DNA of 64,000 nt from assembly GCA_026826555.1 (NCBI GenBank), contig JAKSZT010054573.1:1729383-1793382 (forward strand), written 5' to 3'. Position numbers and translations under genes: made by a program. Shown in pieces: positions 1 through 11,580 of this stretch. The notes under the pieces were generated by a model. That model did no database searches. It was not told the origin of the DNA and was given only the letters and a program-made list of their open reading frames with translations. The stretch is from Tolypeutes matacus. Taxonomy: Eukaryota; Chordata; Mammalia; Cingulata; Chlamyphoridae. Positions within the stretch are counted from its first letter, which is position 1. Each line of letters starts with the position of its first letter.

Positions 1-589
1 TTTACTTCGTCATTATCAAAGGGATCCTGGAGGTGCAGAGATGAATCAAACCTGATCTTGTCTTTGAAGAGCTCATTGGATAAGAGAGGTTCACCCCAGA
101 AAGCAGCTACAGTTCAGCGTACTGGGTGTCCTGAGAGCTTGGAATGGCTGTGCTCGGGAGGGGAAATCAGGGAAGGTGCTGTACAGCAGGTCGTGTTGGA
201 AGTGGGGGCCCAAAGGTGCGGAGGAAAATGGGGACAGGACTGGGAAACGAGCAGTGAAACCAAGGGAACCGCATGTGCAAATAGTGTGTTAAAGAGTGAC
301 GCATTCTACAGAAAAGTAAACAAACGTAGTGCAAATGAAACTTCCCGCACAGAGGGATGGAGGAGCACGAGGAGCCAAGGGCTCGTAGGCAAGTGTTCGG
401 AAAACATTTTGGTGTGTGCTTTTTTCTCAGAACAAGATGCACTCGGGGTAGGCAGTGTTTAATGTTGTAGCAGTCAAAGCTGGGCATGCTGCCAGGGAGG
501 AGCACGGTGACGTGCCTGAGGAGAGGGGCAGGGCAAGGTGGAGCCGAACTCAGGTAGGACCCACTCTATGCAACACTCGCTCGTCCAAC
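1..589. other. Intergenic, nothing recognised
   Basis: I see no gene, splice-flanked exon or repeat family that I can name here. Open frames on both strands are short and lack protein-family motifs. Confidence 0.5.
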
Positions 590-715
590 TGCCAGCCGTG
601 TGACCCTGGGGAAGTTACTGGAGTAGCCTTCGGGTTTCTGATCTCAAAAAGGGGGTACAATGTCGTCCTTGCCCTCACCCAGGCTTGTGGGCAGATTAAA
701 TGATATAACAATGTC
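590..715 (+). repeat. MIR SINE fragment (sense)
   Basis: The order of motifs follows the MIR core: a 'gtgtgaccctggg-aagtta' segment, a degenerate 'cctcagtttc' region, then a 'cagattaaatgat' tail region. This is an old tRNA-derived SINE shared by all mammals. No target-site duplication is visible, as expected for its age. Confidence 0.6.
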
Positions 716-1594
716 AATGTTTTAGTGGAATCCCTAGTTCATAGTGAAAAATTAGTAAACTGTTCTTAAAGTTATCAAAACTATGCATGTCTGGACGAAA
801 TGAAGGAAATAAGGATTCCAGTAGATTCTGGAGTATCGGTGCAGGTTAGAAGCACCTGGCAAGGTGGGGAACCCTTAGGTGAGCATGGGCCCTGATCATT
901 CAAAACCAGCACTGGGACAAAACCAGGACTGCACCCTGGGAAGCTGAGGCAGGAAAAGTATTTCTGAACCTAGGATACGTAGGTAGAGTCCTAGGGCAGC
1001 CCATCTCAGAGGGGCTTGGAGCCAGACTGTCTCTAAAAGAGCATGCAATCAACCAAGATAAAGGACACAGGGTATTCTTAATTTTAAAAGAGGATCAAAT
1101 CATATTTAACGACTATAAATAATAAATTTATAATCTTATCAATAATAAATTAAGGTTCCAGGCTCTTACAATCATGAGTCACGTTACATCAAAATGGGAT
1201 TACCCTGTGAGTTCTAATGGGTGGAGATTGCCTGCAGCTTAACAGAGCTTCCCAGATAGGCAGGTGGGATGGTGAAGCAGCACTTCGAATCTGATGACGA
1301 CTTCAGGATTCATGACGTTTGAGAGCAGGAGGCCCCTCTGCCCTGACAAGGGCAGCAATCAGATCCGATGCTCCTTCAGACAGGAGGTGGCAACGTCTGC
1401 AGGGAGCATGGGCAGAAAGGGGTATCTTAAGCACCCCGACTTGAGGCCATGCGGCTGAGATGTCCAGACAGTTCAGACAAAGAAGTCAACAGATGTGTCC
1501 ATCTGTTTTGAGGGGGCCAGAGAGATTTAAGGAGCTGGCCCGGGCAATGGTGGGCTTGGAGAAATCAGGTGTCTGCAGGGCCATGCTCCACCTG
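716..1594. other. Intergenic; one weak Alu/7SL-like patch
   Basis: No gene is recognised. Around 947-1043 there is a stretch with 'gggaagctgaggcagga' and a later 'gagccagactgtctct', reminiscent of 7SL/Alu sequence. Alus proper do not occur outside primates, so this may be coincidence or a 7SL RNA pseudogene fragment. Confidence 0.3.
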
Positions 1595-1930
1595 AAACCT
1601 GCAAGGAAGAACTCTTCCTTGCCTCCTCTGGCTTCTGGTGTTTGCTGGCATTCCTTGGCTTGTACATGCACCGCTCCAGTCTCTGCCTCCTCCAATTTCA
1701 CATGGCCTTGCCTCCCCCTCCGCCCCCCATATCTCTGTCCTCCACTCGCCCCTTCTTATAAAAGTACCAGTCCTACTGGAACAAGTGGCCTCCTAACTAA
1801 TCACATCTTCAAAGATCCTATTTCCAAACAGGGTCCATTCACGGGACCAGGGGTTAGACTTGAACATGCCTTTTTGAGGAACATGATTCAACTGATTCAA
1901 CCCATATCAGTCACCAAATACAGCGACAAA
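1595..1930 (-). mobile_element. MaLR-type LTR fragment (MLT1/MST-like, antisense)
   Basis: Read on the + strand it follows the reverse complement of an ERVL-MaLR LTR: 'ggcttctggtgtttgctggc', 'cattccttggcttgta', a 'cttataaaagtaccagtcctactgg' equivalent of the TATA/polyadenylation region, 'cctatttccaaacagggtc', and a 'gattcaacccata' terminus. It is a nonfunctional, solo-LTR-like relic with no coding part. Confidence 0.65.
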
Positions 1931-4900
1931 TATTATTATGCTCCATCTGAACTTCTTAACTAGGCAGAACAAACGGGTCTATGAAATACAGAAGAATATG
2001 CATGGCCATGGGGAGAACCAGAGCAAAGCAGACAAGCATTCTGGCCAGTTTCTTAGAAATAGGAAGCCACATCTCTACTAGAATCTTACAAGAAGACTGA
2101 GGAAAGAAATGGACTCCCAGGCTTCAGACTCGCCCAACACTCCCTATCAAGCCATTTTAAACACTGATTCTCACGTCTCCATTGCAAAAACGGTGTACAC
2201 TTAACATCGCTAGAGCAGCAGGCAGCTCTCAGAGTAATGCTCCACTCTTCTGCAGAAATTAACTTATCATTCTGAAATCTGGAATTGATAGCATCACGGC
2301 TATTGTGGTGTAGATTTCATTGAGAAGCAGCTTTATTCTGGAGAAGCATAGTTCAATTGCTTGCATAAAAGTGGAAATGTATAGCATTTGTAATCAATTC
2401 AGAAATTTCTGTCCTGAAAATTGGTACTAGACAATGGCAGAGGCACCTACTTCTAAAGCACACTGTTTTTGAGATTAGAAAATATGAACAATTGAAATAT
2501 AGCAATAATGGAATGAAAATATTCAGATAAATATATTAGATAAGTAACTCTTCTTTCACTGTGGCTTATGTAGAATCATTCCTGTGAAAACTAATACTGC
2601 TGTCCAAAGTTATCACATTTTAACTGCACTCCTGTTTTTAAAGAGAAACACAATCACAGTTATTCAAGTCATATGAAATAATTGCTATTTTAGTAAATTG
2701 TGAGATGGATTCTTTGTAAGATTTTTTTAAAGGATGATGGTGGATACTAGTAGATATCAACTTCGCTTCCTGAGGCAAAAAGGAAAAGAAATTCCTCCAG
2801 TGAAAGGAGAGGTGAATTAGTCAACTCCCTGTTCTTGCTGCCATCTCTCCAAGGACAGGTTTCAAGGGAATTGTTCTCTAACATCAGGTTTTCTGACAAC
2901 AACATATGTAGGAACCCCTATTGGTTAAAAAAAAAAATTGTTTGTGGGTTGGGTGGGTTGGGGGTTAGGGAGCTGGAACTGTGATGAGGGTTGAAGCAGT
3001 CTGAAGGTAACTAGCAGTTCTGTGCATCACATTTTGGCTTGGAATTCAAAAGAAGCTGCATTCATCTTGTAAACTGGCAAAAGCACAGAGCAAAACACCT
3101 CCATGATGTATAGATGGCAACAAGAGTAAAGAGACTGATTTATCCTTGGAGAAAAGTCCCCAAAGCGTCCTGTAAACCTTACAAACTGTGAAGGTGTGGA
3201 GGCTGGTGTGGATCTAACTCCTCCCCAGTCCCACGATAACTGCATGACTTCATCAATTGGGGCATTATGCTGGGACATAGAAGGCACTGCTCTTGACTAG
3301 GGAGCAAAGCTGGTGTCTTGGGGCCGTCAGGCATTTTATGGATTAGCACAGCTGAACTCAGCCAGGTGGTTTATTCTGCTCTGAACGCACACTTGGAAAT
3401 CCATAACTGCTTGATATTACAAAAAGTACCTTCCTGCCCAGGAGTCCAATTATTCTTTTCAATATAGGTAATACAATGGCTCAGAAATGTATGCCTTTGT
3501 GTAAGAGAAACTTGTTGAAAGTCTAAAGGACTCAGGAAGGCTCAGAGTTCTTAATTTTGGGAGTTGACAACTGAATGGCCCTTTTGGAACAGACTGTCAT
3601 GATGAAGCAGTCTAAGCAAGTGACATTAGAACTCGTGATTTGCTTTCATTTTTGCTTGTGTGCTGTAATTTTCATCCAGAAAATGTGTCAGACATGTCTA
3701 AGAATTCTTCAAATCTTTCCATTAGGTCATCCTTGGTTGATCTCATAATCAGATTATTAAAACTACACCTGATATTCTAGAAAGTATATACATGAAGCTT
3801 TGGAAATTTCCATGTCTAAGACAGTGCACACTGATTGGAGTAACTCAAAATGACCTTTGATGAGCACGACTGTTTCAGCACCCACAGTAGGATCATTAAA
3901 ACACTGATAAATCTGAGCTAAAACAGATTAAAAAAAAAATTTTTTTTTTGTCATTTTTTAATGATATGCTCTCTCCACCTCCCTAAGCCTTCTAAGCAGA
4001 TACAGTAAGGAGCTGATTCTCTCCAAAGTCTGAACGAGTTGAAAGTGTCTAATTTACAGCAAACGTCTGGTTTGCATGTTGTTTCATTTTACCCTATTGG
4101 TTTCAGCCCAGACATTTCAGTTCACCAAGCAGGCACCAGCACCCTCAGGACATGCTGCTTGACTGCATACTCAAGCTCCTCTTACTTTTGCAGTCTGTTA
4201 TTGATCCTCTCAAGGCTTTTTATACTCCGTATGTGTTAATTTCTTTGCTCAGTGCTGAGTCTTCAATATAAGTATAACATGGTTTCTACTCTCCAGTCTA
4301 GTAAGGGGGAATGGCTTGCAAATGAATGACGACGGCACAACGTGCTAAGAATCGTGATAAAGCAAAGTGCATGGAACGCACTAAGAATAAAAAGAGGGGC
4401 AGCCAGCCTGGCTTGGAACGACACTGAATGTCTCTTCATTGTCCACTCTCTCAAACAATGTGTGGGGAAACACGCTGACTTCCTTCTTTTTAAAATCAGG
4501 CAATTACGATAGTCCAAATTTCCTGGACTATAATTCCCAGTAACATGAACGATACCTCTCCTTTGCAAATTACAAGAGTCATCGACCCGTTGAAGCAGCT
4601 GCTTTGCACAGTCCCAACACAGCTGCCACCAACATCAGCTGTGTGGGTTTGAAATCAGTGAAAGTCTCAGTATATTACGTAAAGAGTTTTGGGAAACAGT
4701 GTAATAAAAGGATTCTCTGATACATCAAAATCAACATCTGAGTTCCGTTCAAAACTAACCACTGTGATTACTCCAAGTTCTGCAGGGCATTGCCCTAAAA
4801 ATATGCCCAGTGATGAAAAGGAGGCCTTACTGCTTTTGTAGCAGGATGCCCACATCCATGGATTTCTGTGTGTGCTGAACGCAAACTTCTCACGTAGTCT

Positions 4901-5738
4901 TTAAAATCCAGGCTGCTGGCTGGAAAGTATCTTACTTATTACAGTACTTGCATATTCTGGGATATGTAGACCTCAGTGCCAAATCAAATTTTACAACCCT
5001 GGGTAAGACTCAACCAAGAAGACTACATCATGCCAGAGAAACTGTAGGTTGAATCTCTTGGTCAATGACAAATTTTCTTTTGTCATACCCGGCACAATCC
5101 ACAATACATCCATTACTTTCAGGAAAGTGGTACTGAGACAGTTGAGGAAGTTGTCTATTTGTTTTCTAAATTAACTTCCTAAATAACCATGGATAGCATT
5201 CACGAGAAGGTGATTTCAACAATTGTAAAATGTCCTCTTCGTAAATGAGCCAGGAGGGACAAGAGAGCTCAGGATTGTAGTGTTTAGTTGGGTTACACAG
5301 CAACACAGCATAGTGCTGTATCAAAGAGAGCTTAATATTACAGAGAAATCGAGCAGTTCTTTCAGCTTAAGGATCTCAAGAAGCCTGCTTACTTCCATAG
5401 CGTTCAGCATGACCCCAAAGCAACCCCGGAGTGCCGAGTGGAGACTACATCCAATTCCTTTTCAGAGGGGCGACAGCCTAACTAAACCTCAGCTCCTTAT
5501 CAGCAAGGGACCCCATAATTTAGCATCCAAACCGGGACACCTGAAAGAGAAAGCGGCCCCTACTCAGATGGGATGCTGGGCAGGAGGTGTCAGCTAGAAC
5601 TGACCTAGACAAATGTACGGTTACCCCACTTGGGAGATAAAAGCTTGCTGGACCAAGTCAGTGGTTTCTGGCCCCTGGCTGTACCAGTCCTCTGACATCA
5701 CACATATAATCTATCTATCTACATATAACACACATATA
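1931..5738. other. Intergenic DNA, mostly unrecognised
   Basis: About 3.8 kb of AT-rich unique-looking sequence. I see no gene. It holds the G-quadruplex motif at 2946-2970 and an A-run followed by a T-run near 3930-3950. Short open frames here (for example 3027-3287 minus) have no family features. Confidence 0.5.
2946..2970 (+). other. G-quadruplex motif
   Basis: Five G-runs (2946-2948, 2951-2953, 2955-2957, 2960-2964, 2968-2970) are separated by loops of only 1-3 bases. This satisfies the G3+ N1-7 rule with very short loops, the class that usually folds most stably. No gene start is recognised nearby. Confidence 0.75.
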
Positions 5739-5912
5739 GGGGAAGCGGCTGTGGCTCAATCAGTGGGGCTCCCGTTTACCATATGGGAGGCCCCGGGTTC
5801 GGTTCCCAGGGCCTCCTGGTGAAGGCAAGCCCACCCGCATGGCGTGGTTAGCTGACCCAGCGAGCACAAGCAGCAAGGGGGGGATAAATGAATAAATAAA
5901 TAAAATCTTAAA
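5739..5912 (+). mobile_element. DAS-type tRNA-derived SINE, full length, sense
   Basis: The head carries a pol III A-box-like TGGCTCAATCAGTGGGG and a B-box GGTTCGGTTCC. A non-tRNA body follows (gaaggcaagcccacccgc ... cacaagcagcaag) and then a (AAAT)n tail ending in aaaatctta. It belongs to the same subfamily as the copies at 14977 and 62374. A CA repeat sits directly after the tail, so the target-site duplication is obscured; 'cacatata' occurs on both sides. Confidence 0.85.
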
Positions 5913-5937
5913 CACACACACACACACACACATATAT
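5912..5937 (+). repeat. (CA)n microsatellite after SINE tail
   Basis: Nine CA dinucleotides followed by a short TA run, immediately 3' of the SINE A-rich tail. CA repeats often arise or settle at SINE tails. Confidence 0.9.
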
Positions 5938-6199
5938 AGCATATATGTAGACACCGAGGCCCCACTCAAGACTAATTAAAACTCCTGAAAATCCTGGGAT
6001 CAACATTGAAAAAACAAAACCTCTCCAAGTGATTTAAACAGGCAACCAGATTGAGAACACCGGGCCAGGTGATCTCCAAAGGCTTTTCTAGTGGGCAAAT
6101 CCAGGGATCAGGACTACTGAGTAGGAATTGACGGTGCTTGCTCTTGTCAAAGCATTACAACTGCTTGCTACCCTTATTTCTAGAGCATGAAATATTTAA

Positions 6200-6425
6200 C
6201 AGCAGTGAGGTAATAACCAACTGTCAAGTTTACAGTTTACAAAACACTTTCTCAACATCATCTTTTTCTTGTTCTCACATTCACCCTGTGAGAAAACCAG
6301 GTTGGTTATTATCATCATCAACTGTTTACAGGTGAGGAAGTCGAGGCTTATAGAATGATTAAACACATCCCACGTTGTTATACAACTGGCATATGAGGGC
6401 TCAACGCCATGTCTTGATTCTAAAG
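6200..6425 (-). repeat. MIR fragment (antisense)
   Basis: The + strand reads as a MIR reverse complement: 'caccctgtgagaaaaccagg', 'ttattatcatcatcaactg', 'tttacaggtgaggaag', 'cgaggctta'. It sits just upstream of a second MIR in the opposite orientation. Confidence 0.6.
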
Positions 6426-6439
6426 AGCCGTCGATAGAG

Positions 6440-6665
6440 CAGAGGCACGAATTTCCTACCAAGGTGAGTCTGAGTCCCATATCTACCACTTATTAGGTCT
6501 CTATCACTTATTATCTTGCTGTCACTTATTAGCTTGGGATGAGTTCTTTAACCTCTCTAAACATTATCTCTAAAATTAGAAAAATAGGAATACCTGCTTT
6601 GTAGTGTCTTCTGAGTTTACTGCATGAGCTAGTACATGGAGGGTCAGCACTATGCCCAGGATTTC
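6440..6665 (+). repeat. MIR fragment (sense) with local triplication
   Basis: MIR-like order: 'gagtctgagtcccat', 'accactta', 'gagttctttaacctctc', 'aaaattagaaaaatagg'. The 'cacttatta' segment occurs three times between about 6487 and 6533, so a small tandem duplication has expanded this part. Confidence 0.5.
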
Positions 6666-7880
6666 TAATGTTTCTGTTACAAGGACTGCCATTTTGCTTT
6701 CTGAAATGGCTGAACTAGATTAAGTGCTCAGAGATAAATATTACACCACCAACTCCTCCTTCTCCTCTTATTACTACCACCAGAACTAATAATAATAAGC
6801 CCTCCCACAGGCAGAGAGTAAGTGACCCTTCCAATAGCCAAACTTAATCACAATGGAACCCTTTGAGCTCATCTTTTCCCTCCTCCCACACACTTCCAAA
6901 CCAAACCAACATGAGTAAGTTCTCCATTAAGACACTTTTTGAAATAAGACGTGCCAGACACGTACCAATACGGAACTCAGCTAAGAGATCAGCATCTAGG
7001 CAGGGGCGAACGTGGATTTAGGAAACCAGACCACTAGCAGCCTTGGAGAAGCGCTGCTGGGGTCTCCCTTTGAGAGAGAACGTGTTGACCAGCCGCAAGC
7101 AGTGCTGTTCTCTTGCTGCTTCCAACCACAGCGCCTGGGGATCTGCTGTAGACTTGAAATTGGCGCCATGCTCTTCTCGGAGAAGGCGCCGACCAATGGC
7201 GGGGCATGGTGATTAGTTTTAGGGTCTGGCCATTTCTGCCTAGGTGGGGCTACTCTTGGGCTGTTCTTGGTATTGGAGTCCCACTGGCTGGCTGAGCCTT
7301 TCTCAGAGCCACGATATACCCTGCGGCCCGCCCTACCCAATCCTCTTTCACCCCCCTGTCCTTTCTTAGGTGTCAGTCTGCAAGGGGGGCTGAAGGTTCC
7401 CCTGACCGTCCCCAACCCCCTCTCTTACTCATCGTTCTCAGGCATTATCCCCAGAGAATCCCCTGCACTTCTGGTCTCCACAGTTGCTTGTCCAGGGACC
7501 TAACTGATATAGAGACAATCACGTTCAGTTTGCTTTCTCCCTCCATTTGAGTGACACCTTGGCTACAGTACTCCATAATGAAATGAACATAGTCAAGGCT
7601 TGTCCTGTCCATAAATAAATGTTTACAAACCGCTTAATGAATCTGTTACACATGAGATCATCCATCCACAACAAGCATGGGCAAATTTGCAAAGACAATG
7701 ACAGAACACTTTTCTACCTACCACCCCACGTAAGAAGGTGGGAAGTAGAATAGTGCCAGAACCTTCTCAGCTCCTAGCGTGCCCTGCTTGATCACATTCC
7801 CCCCTCTAACAGGGACAGACACCCCTGGAGTGATGAGTCCATGGTCACCTTGCTTTTCTTTATAGCCTTAACACATAGAT
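6666..7880. other. Intergenic, nothing recognised
   Basis: No gene or named repeat family is seen. The moderately GC-rich part (about 7000-7500) carries short open frames on both strands without recognisable domains or splice context. Confidence 0.4.
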
Positions 7881-9420
7881 ATGTGCCTCAGATAAGATGT
7901 CGGCCAATGTTGCATGAATTTATATTATATATAAATGGAAAACTATTACATACAAGCTTCTGTGACTTGGTTTTCTTCATTTAATATTGTTTGAAAAATT
8001 GCTTATTATGATGTAAGTAACTGTTCATTTTTACTCACATATATCATTCGACTCTGTTATATTATGTCTACAGTGTATTTATCTAGTGTCCTGTCAATGA
8101 ACAGTTGGAAAGTTTTCAGCCTTTTGATAATGATTCTGGTGACATTCTTGTACATATTTCTGGGGGCACATAAGCAAGAGTTTCCTTTTAGTACACAGAT
8201 CACAGTAAACTGCTGTGTCTTAGGGTTTGCTCCTTTTAAGCTTTACAAGGAATGCCAACTGCTTTCTGAAATGGGTGAACTAGTTTAAATGTTCAGCATT
8301 GTTGGGTAGTGTTCCCATCGCCACATACTAAAGAAAATTTATTGCTGTCAAACTTTTTGAGTTTTGGTACATCTATTGTGTATAAAATGTATCTCATTGT
8401 GGTTTTACTTTCATTTTTCTTATTATTAACGACATTAAACATATTCCTATGATTATTAGCCATTACTGGTTCTTCTCCTGAAAATTCCAGGTCACATCTT
8501 TTTACCCCAATTAGCCACTTGGTTGCTTAATCTTTAGTTGATATTATTTCTCTGTCAAAATAGCTTCTCCAAGTTTTGAGTTGGCCTTTCTGCTTTCTTT
8601 GTGGCTTTTCTTTTTTTTTTTTTTTAATGAATAGAAATCCCTGGTTTTATTGCTATCTAATCTATTAATCCCTTCCTTTATTAGGTACATTTAATATCTT
8701 ATTTTACAAATACTATCCCCAGTAAGGAATATATCCTCCTATATTTTCTTCTAAAACTCTAAAGTTGTTACTCTTTCCCATTTAAATCTTCAATAAATTA
8801 GGATTGATTTCTTTGTGCATATTATGAAGTAGATATCCAATTTCTTTTTCCACGTGGACTCCCAATTCTCCCAGAACAAAGTACTGAATAGCCCATCTTT
8901 CCCCTGCTTCATGAGGAGGTATGAGTTTTTCCGAAGCTCTCTATATTTGTCCCTGCTCCATCTTTTCCTGCATGATGCTACTCATTAATTTAGCTATGAT
9001 ATATCCTTGGCTGGTCCTTCTTTTTGAGAACATTCATGGCCATTCTTGGCTCCTTGCGCTTACATAAAATTTTAGAATAAGCTCATCATCATCCATTAAT
9101 ATCTTTATAATATTGATTGGAATTATATAGACTATATAGCAATTTGAGCAGAAATAATACCTTTAAGATACTAAATCTTTATCTAGGAATATGGTATCTC
9201 CATTATTTAGATCTGGAACTCATTTGTTCTATTTTTTTATAACTGTGTTATTCTATCCATTATTTCTCTTAATCTGTTTCATATTTTTAAATATTTTTCT
9301 CATCATGTTGCATTATATGTGTTTTCTTCAGATTTATCTTTCCATTTCCTACTTCTCTATTCATCCATGTCTAATCCACTGTTTCACCTGTTGAGATTTA
9401 AATGGGAATTATTGTACTTT
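7880..9420 (-). mobile_element. Old L1 remnant, antisense, heavily decayed
   Basis: The + strand is very T-rich and follows, loosely, the reverse complement of the 3' part of an L1: passages on lost 'TTT-rich' 3' UTR, then phrases such as 'catccattaatatctttataatattgattgg' split by decay, which resemble antisense ORF2. All frames are broken. The boundaries are approximate. Confidence 0.4.
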
Positions 9421-11403
9421 ATTCCTAAAAATTGTTTTTTCTACTTTAAAAAATTCCTTGACAATATTTTGAGCATAATTTTATACACTTTTTAATCTCT
9501 TGAAATATTAAACTGCTCCTGTGACTGATAATTCTAATACTTGCAATGTGTGTGTTTTTTTTTTTTTCTTTCTGATTCTGTTGTTTCTGGGAGATATACA
9601 CATATACATGCATGTTTATACACATACATTCTGGGAAATTTTACATATAATATTTTCCTATAGTAGCCTGCTTTCTTATGCTTTTTTTGTAGTTTGTGTG
9701 TGTTAGGCATATGTGTACTTATGAACTTATGATGGTTGGACTTTATCTCAGGGAAATTTTTGATCCTTCATTGGAATTAACTTTCTCCATACAGGATTTA
9801 TATTTCGTTTTGCCATGTGCTTGGGGATGCTATGTATCTGGGATTACTTTACAATTATTTCTCAACTGTGGATTTTGCTGGGCACATATGTCATATGAAT
9901 CTCAAACTAATTTTGAATGAGGGCTACCTTAGAAGTAGGAATTCTCAAGGAAGATTTATTTCTTTTCAAACTCAGTGCCAAGGCTGAAACACACATATTT
10001 AACTATTTTCTCTGCCTGTGGAGTTGGATGTCCATCAACACTTCCCCACCCCAATAGCCTTTCCAAGAGAGTGGAAACTGTCAGCATCCTGGATATATGT
10101 GGAAATCAAAAAGTCTAGACCTCCAGTGCAATTTAGCCTTCAGTTCTCAGTCTCTTCTTTGGATGCATGCTTTCTCATCATGTTGGCCTCTGAATATCTT
10201 AATCACTGCCTGGTCAGATCAGCTCTATACTGAAGGAGATAACCTAACTCATTCATCCTACATTTTAAGGTGATCAAGATGGGGCTGTTCTCCAGAGACT
10301 CTCGCTGTGATTATGCCCTATTTTAACTGATGTTTCCCCTGTGGACACCTGGCCCTTCTTCCTTGTGAATCACGGTGACACCGTGGGAAGAACCTGGGAT
10401 TCCCAGACACAGGTCTAAGATCAGGGTTGACAGGCAGTCTTAGGAGCCTGGGAAAAGCTCGTGTTAGAAAGAAACGGAAGGAAAGACCTTTTAGGGTGAA
10501 ATGCGTACTGATCATTTTCTCAGGGCTATCATTTTGTGTAGTATTTGGCCCTGGTTAGCTACTGAAGAATGAGTAATCTCTATCTGTTGAATTTAAGTGG
10601 TACATTTAATAATCATGGTGATAAGAGTCCTGGGGTCAAATAGCCTTTCGCAGTTACAGGTACAGCATCTCCAGGCATGTCCTCCACGCCTCGAGCTGGG
10701 TTCTTACATTTGCAGACCCAGGGTTAGTGGACCCCTGTACAGGGACTATTGTCTCTTAAAGCTGGATGACAACTCACTGAGGACCGTCTCACACGCTGTG
10801 GACCTGTGCTTTTCTGCTCAATAGGAGCAGTGCTTCCTGGTCAAGTCAGCAGTCCAAATCAACGTCACAGTTCAAACAAACCTGCTGGGGGTGGGAGGAA
10901 GGAGGGTGGGGTTGTACCCTGCTCCTTGGGAAAACACTCAAACAGATAAACTTGGAGGAAACTTGTAGATCTGAAATTCTACTATTCTTTCACTTTCTAA
11001 TATCTGTTTGTTTGGAAAGCTCTATGGAGTTATAAAATATGACTGACTTGCCTCTCTGTTTAATGGAGTGCCTCCAACTTGAGGCTTATGGGGAAAAGTT
11101 ATTATGGATCATGTTCTATTCATGTAATCTTTGTTTTGCAAATTAAATTGGCTATGCCACATTAGCTCAAAGATATGAATATTTTAATAGTACCAGATCT
11201 ATAAATTGCAAGAAAAATGAATTCGAATTTTAAAATATATTCACTTTCAAGAAATTGGCCTTCTTGTGCATATGTTTTTTCATCTAAAGAGAGGAAAGGT
11301 GTTCAAAATTAGTGCCTCTCCATTTTAACCATTTAATTCCACTCTCTATTTAGTAATTCATAGTGTTCAACATATTTCACACTTTAAAAAAAATAGAGAG
11401 GTA
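9421..11403. other. Intergenic, nothing recognised
   Basis: AT-rich sequence with T-tracts (about 9549-9561). No gene recognised. Short open frames at 9521-9920 are low-complexity hydrophobic translations of T-rich DNA. Confidence 0.4.
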
Positions 11404-11580
11404 CTTCTGGGGAAGATGGCCGAGTAGGGAGCTTCAAGACACAGTCCTTCCACAAAACAACTATTAAACAGGCAGGAACTGTCTGAAACAACGATTCAGA
11501 AACTCCAGAGACCAGAAAAACACTGTGCAGCATCCAAGGAAGAGCAGGACAAACCCACCTTGGACGCCCATCTCCTTGGC
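11404..11580 (+). mobile_element. L1 5' UTR fragment (sense)
   Basis: It contains 'aagatggccgagtagggag', the typical start of a mammalian L1 5' UTR with a YY1-like site. 'aactattaaacaggcagg' and 'aactgtctgaaacaacgatt' follow, which I associate with xenarthran L1. The rest of the element does not follow, so this is a detached 5' end. No target-site duplication was found. Confidence 0.6.

Noticed and set aside
5756..5969. Similar short peptides at 5760-5969 (-) and 14954-15136 (+) that look like a conserved protein
   Set aside because: They match because both lie in the same SINE, read in the same orientation relative to it.
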